Positions 46,950-56,971 of a stretch of 64,000 nt of DNA are shown here, piece by piece. Position numbers and translations under genes: made by a program. How positions within the stretch are numbered: the stretch's first letter is position 1; the number at the start of each line of letters is the position of its first letter. The notes below the pieces were generated by a model. That model worked only from the letters and a program-made list of their open reading frames with translations, did not search any database and was not told where the DNA came from. Source of the stretch: Melastoma dodecandrum. Its lineage: Eukaryota; Streptophyta; Magnoliopsida; Myrtales; Melastomataceae. The DNA is taken from NCBI GenBank assembly GCA_029817715.1, contig JARUPY010000093.1, positions 62,001 through 126,000 on the forward strand, written 5' to 3'.

Positions 46950-49220
46950 AACATCATCGTCAAAACTTTTTTTTCCTTGTTTCTTTCTCATTAGTTTTCA
47001 ATTTCATTTTCAATCTTAGAAAGCTTCTGTAGATTACAATTGGGGAGGGAGGGAGGTGGGGGCAAATTACTTGTTCATACCACACACTATCATAATTATT
47101 TCTTAGCAAAATATTATGACTAACTATTTGAATTTTATCACGCATAAGTCAAACATACCTAACAATTTTCATTTATCGGCTGAAATAATTTTCATTTATT
47201 TTAAATTACGAATAAATCAAGTGAATTAAAAGCTGAAATTGAACGAAAGTTACTGATGGTGTCAAAAAATACGCAAAATCGATGAAGGTCGGATGATGTT
47301 CTATTAGGGGGATGCTACTACGAGTAAAGTGGATTATGAGACGAATGAATAAGAGTTTGAAACTCTACTATTATAGGACATGGGTCAGACTTTATAAATC
47401 CCTTGTTCTACTTTTCGCTAAAAAAAATTCAAAATTTACCAAAATTAAAATAAAAACAAGAGTTGGTGACAAAATTATATAAGAAACTAAGTTAATGACA
47501 AAACAGATGATTGACTCAAAGTTGAGGCAATAAACATATATTTTACCTTAAAATTTTAAAAATAAAAATATAAAGTATATCCTAATTTCATAATTTGACC
47601 TAATATTCTAGTTTGCGTTCGTAGTACGAACGTAAAAAAAAAATTAAAAAAATCAAAAAAAGTCTGCCTAACACGTGAATCAAATAATCGCAAAAATCCA
47701 AGGCTATTGTAAAACAATATTTACATGTTGTGTAGAATGTTAATGTGTTCTAATTTTAATGAATCGACCGCATGTTGTACGAACCTTGAACTCGAAGATT
47801 CAAACAAAATACAGGAAGTCCTTTTACACACGTGAGAACACGAAAAGGGTTTTGTCCGAAAGCATACACAAGACGAAACCCTCTTAATAATTTCTTGTTC
47901 TTGTTCTTCCCTTCTTTCCTTCTCCTTTCTTCGAGGTCGTGGGTCATGAGAAGTCAACTGTTCCCGCGCCAACTTGTGGTTGTCCGAATTCTATTCCTTG
48001 TTTCCGTGACTTTCCTGGTATTTACGCGGACTCGGTGTATATTCGTTCGTTACATCACGTTCACGTTAACGTAAATACGAAGGAGACGGGATTATTTGTT
48101 TTCGTGACAAAAGAGGGCAAAAAGGGTTTGGTGTTTTTAGTTTCGGGATCGATGTTTTTCCGATGGACGAAGATGTTTGACTTTCGGGCAGAAGTTCGTT
48201 GACGTCACGTAATGGTTATGCTTTGTTCCATTGGCCAAACAATAAATTACATTAAATGCGACCAACGTGGTGGCTGCTAGCCATATCCGGTCCAGATCAC
48301 GGGGAGTTGGAGAAAACGATAAAAATGAGAAAATTCGAGTCTTCGGGTCGGACAAGAATGAATCGAACCACACGTAAGTAGAAGAGGTTTGTTAAGTACA
48401 TGGAAAATAAGTTATCGTTTAGGGTATAATTTCAAAATTCGTGAATTATGATAAAGAAATGGAAGTCGATGTCGAAAACAACGAGATTTTAAAACTTTGT
48501 TACTTAACGAAGAAATATTTTACGAACCAAGCAGGAACAAAGCGAGTAGAATGGACATATTTGTCGATGTTGATGATATGGACTTTACTTGTATGTGGGG
48601 CTCGAGCCAGATGGGCCTTGACAAGAGTCCAATCTCACTATGGATCCTCTGGTTGGGCCTCATGGGCTTCAGCCCACTGTTTGAATCCGGCGATTCGAGG
48701 CAACCACATTGTTCACGGAAGAAAGCTCCCGTGTCACGATCATCGCCTTGGGAGGAAGCTCGACGCTCCCCGTGTTAACCAACGCCTTCACAGGCATGCG
48801 TCCCGGCGTTCCCATAGTCGAACAGTGGAGTTGGTGTTCGTATTTCGGAAGGGGGTCCGAGATGGTAGACTGTACTCTAATACTTGGTGATGGGAGCTTG
48901 CCTGATCGAGCAAAATTATATGACCGAGAGAGAAATGTTCGCGCCTGGAGAAGGAAAAAGAACAGTTTCTAATACGACCTTCGTTTGTTAGTTCGTTCGT
49001 CTTTTCTCATACAATATAAATCACGACAGGACTGTTTATATAAGGCCCACTCGAAATGTTTTATTACATCACAAAGTTAGTTTATAATTTTTTTTTTTTT
49101 GGACATATGGTCCGAAGAGGACAACAAATGACTTATTGTAATAACGTCCATGATCATATTCATGTAATATCGCGTCGTTTTTAATCTCGCGTCGACGCGT
49201 CGCGTCAGGGGATGCTCCCC
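46950..49220. other. Intergenic region between WRKY and second STIG1 gene
   Basis: AT-rich DNA without a recognised gene. Frames at 47721-48202 and 48441-48972 have no family match and overlap on both strands. The last 150 bases contain the 3' flank of the minus-strand STIG1-like gene, with a CGCGTCGACGCGTCGCGTC GC-rich stretch at about 49184-49206. Confidence 0.5.
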
Positions 49221-49634
49221 TCACTCCGCGTAGCAGCACAACCCGCCCTTGCACGTACCGTGATGAGGGCACTTCTTGCCGCACTGGCCGCAGTTGTAAG
49301 GATCTGACATAACGTTGATGCACTTCCCCTTGCAACACTGCTTTGGGTACGGGCAGACAACGCCGCAGGAACCGCAGTTTTCATTCTCCCAGTCTAGGTC
49401 GCAGCACTTGTGCTTGCAGCAGGTGAGGTTCCAGCTCCTGTCCCAGCAGACCTGTTTGCCCCAACGGTTCTGGGTGTGACACTTGTGGCCGTGCCTCCCT
49501 ATGTGGATGTACCACCAGAACCCTCCCTCGACGTCTATCTCGTCAGCGTTGTCGTCAGCACGTACCTCCCGGGGGAGTGTGACCGTGGTCGCGATGAGCA
49601 CGAGGAAGGCGACGAACAAGGGTTTGGTGTTCAT
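49221..49634 (-). CDS. STIG1: STIG1-like secreted cysteine-rich protein, copy 2
   Basis: Single-exon paralogue of the gene at 35354-35767, also 137 residues and on the same strand, 13.9 kb away. The start MNTKPLFVAFLVLIAT begins a signal peptide ending near EVRA. The mature part repeats GGFWWYIHIGRHG and the STIG1 cysteine array, with NCGSCGVVCPYPKQCCKGKC and DPYNCGQCGKKCPHHGTC. About 108 of 137 residues match copy 1, with no gaps; differences concentrate just after the signal peptide, while the cysteine array is nearly fixed, suggesting purifying selection. The C-terminus reads CCYAE instead of CGYAA, adding one cysteine. Both copies have TATAAATA upstream. They likely arose by tandem duplication inside the block. 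Confidence 0.88.
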   Translation of the reverse strand: MNTKPLFVAFLVLIATTVTLPREVRADDNADEIDVEGGFWWYIHIGRHGHKCHTQNRWGKQVCWDRSWNLTCCKHKCCDLDWENENCGSCGVVCPYPKQCCKGKCINVMSDPYNCGQCGKKCPHHGTCKGGLCCYAE

Positions 49635-49773
49635 GGCTGTGGTTAGCTCTTGGGTGTGTTTTTGTTGGGTTTTCTCCCACCTCAAAAACACAAAGAGCTT
49701 ATTTTTTTTTCTTTTTTTTGGGTATTATCTTTTATTTTTTGTTGTGGGCATTTTCATGGGGTCGAACGAAGGC

Positions 49774-49781
49774 TATTTATA
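49774..49781 (-). promoter_or_regulatory. TATA box of STIG1-like copy 2
   Basis: TATAAATA on the minus strand lies about 140 bases upstream of the start codon at 49634. It matches the octamer upstream of copy 1, in similar flanking context (AAATAGCC here, AAATAAGCC there). Confidence 0.65.
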
Positions 49782-50781
49782 TTAATGTCCCCATAGTTTG
49801 ATGAGTATACAAACAAGAGAACATGAATTTGTAAGCACGTTTTTGATTGGCCACTTTTCTTTATTAAAGCCCTTGATTGTTATTCCCATTCTCTTCTTTA
49901 CTCAATAAAAGACTGATCTTTACTTGTAATGAACAGGAAATCAAATTTTGAGTAGAGATTAAGTTGGATTACATGGTAAGGAAAGTGTTTAAATTATTTA
50001 GTCCTTTTCCTTCTTTTTAATGAGAGAGATCTACACGTTCATCACGAAATTCCTCTTGTAATATTAATAATGAACTGTTTGGTGAGAACCAAACTGTGAT
50101 TTAAGGTTTTTATATGAATTTACTTCAAATATATTTAATGTTAAGTCGATGAAGACATGCCATTCCTACTCATTTCCTCATGGTAATAAATCCAAGTACT
50201 ATTTTGTCCAAAGAAGTACATATTCATAAAGTACTGTTCGAATTCGTAGAACTCCTAAAATACCATTTTTAAAGCATTATTGAAAATCGCATTACTTAAA
50301 TTACAAAAAAAAATGTTATTCGTTTGTAAACTCGAATCGTATTTCTTAAATTTTTTTCAAAACTAATAGTATATTTGTACGTTGATAGATGCCGATGGCT
50401 ATCTTTTTGCAGAATTAACATCTATTAAATAATGGGGTGGCATGGCATTTGCAGTAGAAAGAAACATAAAAAGTGTTACTCAATTTAACACCCCCCCTAC
50501 CACCTTTGCATGTCATCAAAGTTAATCCACCCCTCGATCCATTTTTACCATGGGACTGACTTGACTCCATTCATTCATCCCAAAGGAAAGGTTTTTGGTT
50601 GGTCCACGTTATTTATTTAACTTAAACTTTGGTGCAATCTAAATCTTTTCTTACACACGAACACACAACCTCGTACACACACAAGAACCCCCCTTAACTC
50701 TTCCATGTGGCATCACCTCACATGGAAGATATGCCATGACTTTTGGACATTTTCAGTCAGTGATGATATATGATGCTTTGA
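49782..50781. other. Non-coding DNA between STIG1 copy 2 and the right arm
   Basis: Promoter-proximal and AT-rich sequence without a recognised gene. ACACAC-rich words appear near 50650-50685. At 50782 it abuts the right inverted arm abruptly, unlike the left arm, where the repeat flows on past the boundary. Confidence 0.5.
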
Positions 50782-51296
50782 TCATTACTAAAGATAAGTG
50801 AAGTGTTACAACACATTATTATGAATTTATAACACATCATCAAAACCAAGGTTAACACTTGAGAGAGTAGTAATTGACCGGACGAACGAGGAAACCCATT
50901 AAGTCGAGAAGGACAAGGAAAGATTTGGACGATCAACAAGCCACCAGTAATAGGGCATGTACATAAATACAATACATCTCTACATACAGATATATACTAT
51001 ATCTCATGCCTTCAAGATCTTCGGCTTTCGAGCGACCGACCAATGAAACTAGTAAGTGTTTCCACTTAGAGTAGGCAGAAATGATGTAAATTCATACGTT
51101 ATTTCTTGTCATACATTCGAACCGCCGTGACAATATGAACGAACATCCGTCGGTTTGTCTTAAAACCGAGTTCGATTGACTCCATCAGCCCGACACCGTG
51201 AGTAAGCAGCGTGGTTGGCATCACGATATCACACCGTCACACGCACAATCACGTACAAAATTTGTCAAAATCATTCCACATGTAAGCTTTTGAGCC
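50782..51296 (-). repeat. Right arm of the 515-bp perfect inverted repeat
   Basis: Exact reverse complement of 29790-30304 over its whole length. Its outer end, GCTTTTGAGCC, touches the resumed Alfin-like coding sequence (CAAACTATTCC). Its inner end cuts the LTR-like repeat after about 75 bases, so this arm looks like the derived copy. Confidence 0.95.
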
Positions 51297-51505
51297 AAAC
51301 TATTCCACATGAAGAGGAAGACGAACACAGTGACACTCTGTGCGGTAGCTGCGGGGGGAACTACAGCACGGACGAGTTCTGGATATGCTGCGACATATGC
51401 GAGAGGTGGTTCCACGGTAAGTGTGTTAGGATAACTCCAGCCAAAGCGGAGAATATGAAGCAATACAAATGCCCGACCTGCAGCTCGAAAAGGAACAGGC
51501 AGTAG
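51297..51505 (+). pseudogene. AL: Orphaned PHD-finger exon of the Alfin-like gene
   Basis: The frame reads [20 protein letters not shown] and continues with [13 protein letters not shown] and [15 protein letters not shown] to a stop at 51503-51505, a complete Alfin-type PHD finger with Cys4-His-Cys3 ligands and the [11 protein letters not shown] methyl-lysine reader core. It is in the same orientation as the 5' exons at 28056-29795 and continues them after VAQ. Upstream there is no promoter or start of its own, only the inverted arm. It is intact at the protein level, so separation from the 5' part is probably recent. Confidence 0.88.
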
Positions 51506-52618
51506 TAACCTTACCACGAGCAGTCCCCAAGTTTAGAGAGCACCCTTTTGCTCCGTGATGTTTATTTTTAACTCAAAAGAAGTGATGGGAAATGGCGTTT
51601 AGATCCGTCCGGTATTGTTGTACTGATAATGAAAGGATGGTGATGGCATGTACTTTTGTGAAAAGAACTGTATAGGTTGTTACTGATGATCATCTTGTTG
51701 TGCAGTACATGCAATCCAAAAGTCGGCTCTCCTAAAAGGTTAGTGCTTATCACGGCACGAGGTCTCATGTTTACCCATAGATGTCCGCCTCAAACAGTTC
51801 TATGTTAGCTAAAAAGTGGGTAACCAACAGGGACGACGTGACGATGACATTCTAAAACATAAGAGACCAAAACGGACCAGGGCAGCCTTTGGCTTAGCAA
51901 TCGTCATTGGGATGATGGCAAATCGCATTAGCAACAGCCGTCCAATAGCATCTCATAAGAAAAATGTTTCTGTAATTAGAGTGCGACAGGATGTTAATTT
52001 TAGTTTGGAGTGGGAGGGCATTTTTGACATTTGCGTCAATGAAACGCCAAGGGCATGATGACCTGAATCTTTTTCATTGTCATTTTAAAAGAGTAGAAAG
52101 TTTAATTTGAATGTGAATTTGCATCTGAGTTTGGGACCCGACAAAGGAGCGTCCCTTCTTTTCTTTCCCCTCCTTTCGTTTCCGCGGAGGCCTTCCCACT
52201 CCCCCGTTGTTGACTTCTGGGAACAACAAAGTAACAAGGGGAAGAAAAGGGGGAAAGCAGAGCTCTCCTCTTTAAAAAGCTCCTCTTTTCGATGACGCCC
52301 GTTCGGACATTTACAGAGCTCGTCCTTCCCCCCCCTGCAGCACCCCGGCTTTGTTCTTGACCCGGGTATGTCTTTCAATTTCTTTGGGCATGTGGGTTTG
52401 CGGGTAGGAGGAAAAGGCCTGTAGATTTTTTAGTATTAAGGGAACTCCATACCTTCCTCCTATTTCATTGGCCTTTCTATTGTCTTTCTTCGTTGTGGGG
52501 TTGTTCTCCTTTGGTGGGTATCTTCTCCCGTTGACTGCCCTACGCCTGCCCTTCTACTGCTTGTTTATTGAGGTTTCTGATTCGAGTTACGTATAAACTC
52601 TTCAGCCCCGGCGTGGTC
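51506..52618 (+). other. 3' flank of the PHD exon and 5' region of the CCCH gene
   Basis: No coding sequence is recognised. 52130-52380 is CT-rich and probably the first non-coding exon of the CCCH zinc-finger gene. A donor-like GGGTATGT at 52366 and acceptor-like CTCTTCAG at 52598-52605 suggest a 5' UTR intron just before the ATG at 52619, as is common in this family. Confidence 0.45.
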
Positions 52619-54643
52619 ATGTGCACGGGTTCTAAAGGTAAGCCCTTTCCTTCCGATTTCTTCGTCATGGGGGGTGACTGCCGCCAGGAGGCCTCTGCTT
52701 GTAGATGTTCCTCCTTGCTCGAGCTGGCGGCCTCCGGTGATCTTTTGTCCTTCAGAAAGGAGGTCGAAGAGACCGGCTGCGATGTCGATGGGGTGGGTCT
52801 TTGGTACGGTAGGAGAATTGGCGGTTCCAAGAAGATGGGTTTCCAAGAGAGGACTCCTCTCATGATGGCCGCCTTGTTCGGCAGCACGGATGTTGTGAGG
52901 TACATCCTCAATTCCGGAAAGAGCGATGTCAACAGGGCTTGTGGCTCGGACGGCACGACTGCTCTTCACTTTGCCGTTGCTAGCGGTTCCGCTTGTTCCC
53001 CCGTTATCGTGAAGCTTCTGCTTGACGCTGCGGCCGATCCGGAATTCGTTGATGTTAATGGTTACAAGCCTGTCGACGTGATTGCCCTCGAACCTAGTCC
53101 AAAGTCCCGGAGCAGCTCGACAGCAAGAAACTTGAGACTCCTGCTGAAAGGCTCCTCTGGTAAAGAAGATGATGCTGGATTTGATATGGTGCCACAACCC
53201 TCAAAAGGAGGAGGAGATAAGAAAGAATACCCGGTCGATATCTCTCTACCCGATATAAACACCGGGATTTATGGAACCGATGACTTCAGGATGTACACCT
53301 TCAAAGTCAAGCCTTGCTCGAGGGCTTATTCGCACGATTGGACAGAGTGCCCATTCGTGCACCCAGGGGAGAATGCACGGAGGAGAGACCCGAGGAAGTA
53401 TCCCTACAGCTGTGTCCCCTGTCCCGACTTCCGAAAGGGCTCTTGTCAAAGGGGTGATGTGTGTGAATATGCACATGGAGTTTTTGAATCGTGGCTTCAT
53501 CCTGCACAATACAGGACCAGGCTGTGCAAGGATGAGGTCGGTTGTGCCCGTAAAGTCTGCTTCTTTGCCCACAAGCCTGAAGAGCTGCGACCTGTTTATG
53601 CTGCTACTGGGTCTGCGCTCCCATCCCCAAAATCATACTCCTCCAATCCTATGGAGAATATGAGCCCGTTATCTCTTGCTTCATCATCTCTGCCTTTGCC
53701 CGCTGCATCGACTCCCCCTATGTCGCCTTTGGCATCCTCTCCAAAAGCAATGAGCATGTGGCAGAGCAAAGTCGACCCCATGCTGCCTACGCCACAGTTA
53801 CCTGGAAGCCGACTGAAAACAGCCCTCAGTGCCCGGGAGTTGGATTGGGAGTTGGAAGTTCTTTCCTTGGAAAGCCAAGCTGCCCACCACCAGCAGCAGA
53901 AGCTGATGGGAGAGATGCCTTGTCTCTCCTCGCCGACCTGGAAAAATGAATTTGGAAGGGTTGTCGGGGATTTGAAATCAACTGACCTCATTGACACTTA
54001 TGGTTCCATTGATGCATCCTTTATATCTCAGCTCCAGGGCATGTCTTCGGTGAAAGCCTCTACTTCAACCCAAATTCAATCTCCAGTGGGAATGCAGATC
54101 CGCCAAAGCATAAACCAGCTTCGTGCTGGCTATCCGGACGGGATTTCTAACTCTCCTGCTAGGAAATCACCTCCTAATACTTTTGATTCGTCCAGTGCGG
54201 TGGCTGCAGCTGTTATGAATTCTAGGTCATCTGCGATGACCAATAGGAGTCAGAGCTTTATCCACCGTGGAGCAGTTCCCACAAGATCCAGCCTCATGGG
54301 GTCGCTTAATCCTCCTGCGATGGCGTCGCTTAATCCTCCTGCGATGGCGTCTAACATGTCTGACTGGAGCTCACCCGATGGGAAGCTAGACTGGGGAGTT
54401 CATGGTGACGAGCTGAACAGGCTTAGGAAATCTGCTTCCTTTGGTTTTAGAGACAACCCGGCGACAAACACCAAACCTTGGGGTTCTCCCAACACGGCGA
54501 AGGAGCCGGACATGACATGGGCCGGCTCGCTGGCAAAGTCCCCGGACGACGGGATGTATAAAAATGACACGGGAGGGGGAGGAGGGAGCCAGAAGGGTCT
54601 GGGGCAGGTGTACATAGAGCAGGAGCAGCAGATGGTGGCATGA
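52619..54643 (+). CDS. Ankyrin / arginine-rich tandem CCCH zinc-finger protein (plant RR-TZF)
   Basis: Intronless coding sequence for 674 residues, starting [15 protein letters not shown] as in relatives; a non-ATG in-frame extension to 52568 was rejected. Order: two ankyrin repeats at about residues 60-150 ([31 protein letters not shown]), the arginine-rich region [20 protein letters not shown], then two CCCH fingers with the plant-specific spacing C-X7-C-X5-C-X3-H, 16 residues, C-X5-C-X4-C-X3-H ([12 protein letters not shown] and [16 protein letters not shown]). The C-terminal half is serine- and proline-rich. Members such as Arabidopsis SZF1/2 and C3H30 shuttle between nucleus and cytoplasmic granules, bind RNA and act in salt, pathogen and hormone responses. 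A 24-base tandem repeat encodes two SLNPPAMA units near 54302-54350. The gene looks intact. Confidence 0.93.
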   Translation: MCTGSKGKPFPSDFFVMGGDCRQEASACRCSSLLELAASGDLLSFRKEVEETGCDVDGVGLWYGRRIGGSKKMGFQERTPLMMAALFGSTDVVRYILNSGKSDVNRACGSDGTTALHFAVASGSACSPVIVKLLLDAAADPEFVDVNGYKPVDVIALEPSPKSRSSSTARNLRLLLKGSSGKEDDAGFDMVPQPSKGGGDKKEYPVDISLPDINTGIYGTDDFRMYTFKVKPCSRAYSHDWTECPFVHPGENARRRDPRKYPYSCVPCPDFRKGSCQRGDVCEYAHGVFESWLHPAQYRTRLCKDEVGCARKVCFFAHKPEELRPVYAATGSALPSPKSYSSNPMENMSPLSLASSSLPLPAASTPPMSPLASSPKAMSMWQSKVDPMLPTPQLPGSRLKTALSARELDWELEVLSLESQAAHHQQQKLMGEMPCLSSPTWKNEFGRVVGDLKSTDLIDTYGSIDASFISQLQGMSSVKASTSTQIQSPVGMQIRQSINQLRAGYPDGISNSPARKSPPNTFDSSSAVAAAVMNSRSSAMTNRSQSFIHRGAVPTRSSLMGSLNPPAMASLNPPAMASNMSDWSSPDGKLDWGVHGDELNRLRKSASFGFRDNPATNTKPWGSPNTAKEPDMTWAGSLAKSPDDGMYKNDTGGGGGSQKGLGQVYIEQEQQMVA

Positions 54644-55734
54644 TAACCAAAACCAGATCCTGAAGGGGATGAATAGTACGACTAAATTGACGTATTTGTT
54701 TCTTTAATTTCTTATCGCATCACTTGGATCTGGGTTAGAAATAGAAGGAATTCAGGCCTAGAGCACAGAGAGGGGAATTGGAAGGGGAACAACAAGAATG
54801 TTTTCTGCTCCGACACAGAGAGAAGGAAGTGTCCTTAATTCTTTTTCTATTGCTAAATAATTGTATTCTGCAGTCGGGGGGGCACAATTTAGGCGCCTTC
54901 CCTCCCCTTTTTTAATGTCAATGCGAATGAATGATTGCAGCTTTCAGTGGATTTCCCCTTCATCTGCACTTACTTCCCCATGTCTTTCCCATTCCAAGAA
55001 GCAATGGGCAATGGATGAAGTGGAGGGCAGAAAGAAGAGACAGAGACCATTCCCCCACTATTTAATGAATGGGCCTCGTCATCATGACACACCCACAAAG
55101 CCATCCCTCCCCACCACCACCACCACCAATTGTGGTCTCTTTCATTGAATGCTTAAAAACAGAAGAAGACGTGAATGAATGAATGACTTGGGAATTGGGA
55201 GAATAGGAGGGATTGGCTCGGTGATCCCGAATGTGGAAAAATAATATATTGACCAACGGGTTGCTGATTTTTTTCTTATGCCCCCACATTGCCTCGTGAC
55301 TGAGCGAGCATGTAATTGGGTGTGATAATCATGATTTGCTAGGGAACTTTGTTTTTTGGTTGATGGGTAGTTTGCATTTTCGTTGAGCCGGGACGTGTTT
55401 GATGAATTTCCTCACCGGATTCCACTTTCGACGTGTGTCGTGGTTAGCCGTGTATCTTCGGGGAATGTTGATTAACAGCTTTGATGGCTGGCCCTTCTTA
55501 ACTCAATGAAAGGGAGACGAGTGTTGGATCGTTACGTCAAATCTTGATGTTGATGCTTTGAAGCTTTGCTGAGAATCAGTTTCAGATTTTTTTTTTTTTT
55601 GTTGCCCGTCTAGTTTCCGGAGCTTCACTCCTACTAATCCGGACTCGACCCGGGTAGGACACCTGGCTATGGTGGGTGAATCTACCAACAGGGGTGGCTG
55701 CGTACGGGAGTTTCAGATTTTGTGAAAATGTCCT
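54644..55734. other. 3' flank of the CCCH gene and intergenic DNA
   Basis: No gene is recognised. 54650-54860 is probably the 3' UTR. There is a CCA triplet run at about 55106-55127, and a T run near 55588-55599. A small pyrimidine-rich stretch precedes the PAI pseudogene. Confidence 0.5.
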
Positions 55735-56015
55735 TTGGCTGTTCTCAGATTTGTTTTACCAGATATCTACAGCCCAGAGTACAAATGGAGAACAACCCCG
55801 GTACGTCTTAGCCTTGGTTTAATTTTGCTCCGTTGTTTTACTTTATGTGCTCGTGGCCTCAGCTTGCTGCATTTCTATGATTTCAATATGAAAGATCACC
55901 TTGATTTATTGATACGCATTTTTGTGCATGCTACAGCTTCAACAGTTCTTCAGGGAGCTTCATGCAGGGTTTCACGGTTAGGGGAAGTCTCCTCTGCTGC
56001 TGATGGACTTAACGG

Positions 56016-56971
56016 ATGCCTCTAGTCAAGATGTGTGGGATTACATCTCCGAAAGATGCTGCCATTGCTGCAGAAGCTGGTGCAAACTTCATCGGAATGA
56101 TTTTGTGGCCTAAATCAAAACGGTCTGTGTCATTTTCTATGGCTTAGGAAATTTCGAAAGCTGCCAGGGAACATGGGGCAATGCCAGTAGGTGTCTTTGT
56201 AGATGATGATGTGAATACAATATTGGAGGCTGCCAAGATGGCAGATCTTGAATATGTTCAGGTAGATGCTCTCATCATCACAACTGTCTTTTGGAGGTCC
56301 TGTAATTCTATTGTTTTGTTTTGCAGCTTCATGGAAATAATTCTCGGGCTGCTTTTCCAATTCTCGTGAAGGAGAGACGCATAATTTACGTTCTGTATGC
56401 AAACGAAGATGGCGGTCTCATGAATCAAATTGCAGACGAGGAGTCATCTCTGGTGGATTGGATTCTTGTTGATAGTGCTAGTGATGGAAGGTGAGAGCTG
56501 TCAGTTTTTCTACTCTAAAAATACTGTGCTTCAAATCTCCACGATGCTTCAGGATTTCCCCGCATGGTATTGTTTCTGCTTGAAGTAGTTGGGCGCTTTG
56601 TTGAGTCTAGCACTTTTTCATTGTTAATCTGTAGAATCAATGCCACCATGAAATTGTAACCTTCTTTGTTCTCATTGTCTGGGTATTGTGTCAGAAGTTT
56701 ATTTCACAATTCAGATATGCAAATCCCTTTGTGAGCTGGTTATGAATTTGAATTTTGTTTCCTTGTTGTAAGCGGAAAAAGGTTTAACTGGGCCCAGTTT
56801 AAGCTGCCACAAATTAAAAGCAGACACGGAATGGCTCTCTGCGAAGCACTGTCAACTCTCAAACCGCAAGGGGTTGATGTCAGCAGTGGCATATGCGACT
56901 CAGATGGCATTCAGAAGGACAAAGCCCAAACTTCCTTGTTCATGGAGGCTGTAAAATGCATGCGCGGTTAG
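56016..56971 (+). pseudogene. PAI1: Phosphoribosylanthranilate isomerase (PAI) pseudogene, tryptophan pathway
   Basis: Three exons of PAI, the third tryptophan-pathway enzyme, are recognisable: 56016-56261 ([35 protein letters not shown]), 56327-56490 (LHGNNSRAAFPIL, DEESSLVDWILVDSA) and 56773-56971 (KRFNWAQFKLP, CEALSTLKPQGVDVSSGIC). Splice sites are intact and in phase. An in-frame TAG at 56145-56147 falls after SFSMA. The segment that should hold the phosphate-binding LAGG loop is deleted between HG and CEAL at about 56826-56842. The chloroplast transit exon is not convincing: the frame open from 55735 ends at a stop just after 56016 in another phase. Either lesion should abolish the (beta/alpha)8 enzyme. 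Tryptophan-making plants need at least one working PAI, so another copy should exist. Confidence 0.85.

Larger units (their letters stand above)
29790..51296. mobile_element. 21.5-kb inverted-repeat-bounded block inserted in the Alfin-like gene
   Basis: Gene sequence on the left ends GAGGTGGCTCAA; on the right it resumes CAAACTATTCCACATGAAG in a compatible frame, so removing the block would give an uninterrupted Alfin-like exon. The block is bounded by 515-bp perfect inverted arms and carries two STIG1-like genes, a WRKY gene, a BAP31-like pseudogene, a hAT MITE, a TRIM and LTR-like DNA. No transposase is recognised and no convincing target-site duplication is present; only CAA could be a 3-base duplication. 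It may be a giant terminal-inverted-repeat element, a segmental transposition with an inverted duplication at one junction, or an assembly artefact. Confidence 0.6.

Noticed and set aside
48441..48972. Three overlapping plus-strand frames of 87-149 codons
   Set aside because: No consistent frame, splice pattern or recognisable family; likely chance.
29790..51296. Ordinary MULE, CACTA or Helitron
   Set aside because: No 9- to 11-bp target duplication, no CACTA ends, no TC/CTRR ends and no transposase or helicase were recognised; the arms include flanking gene bases.
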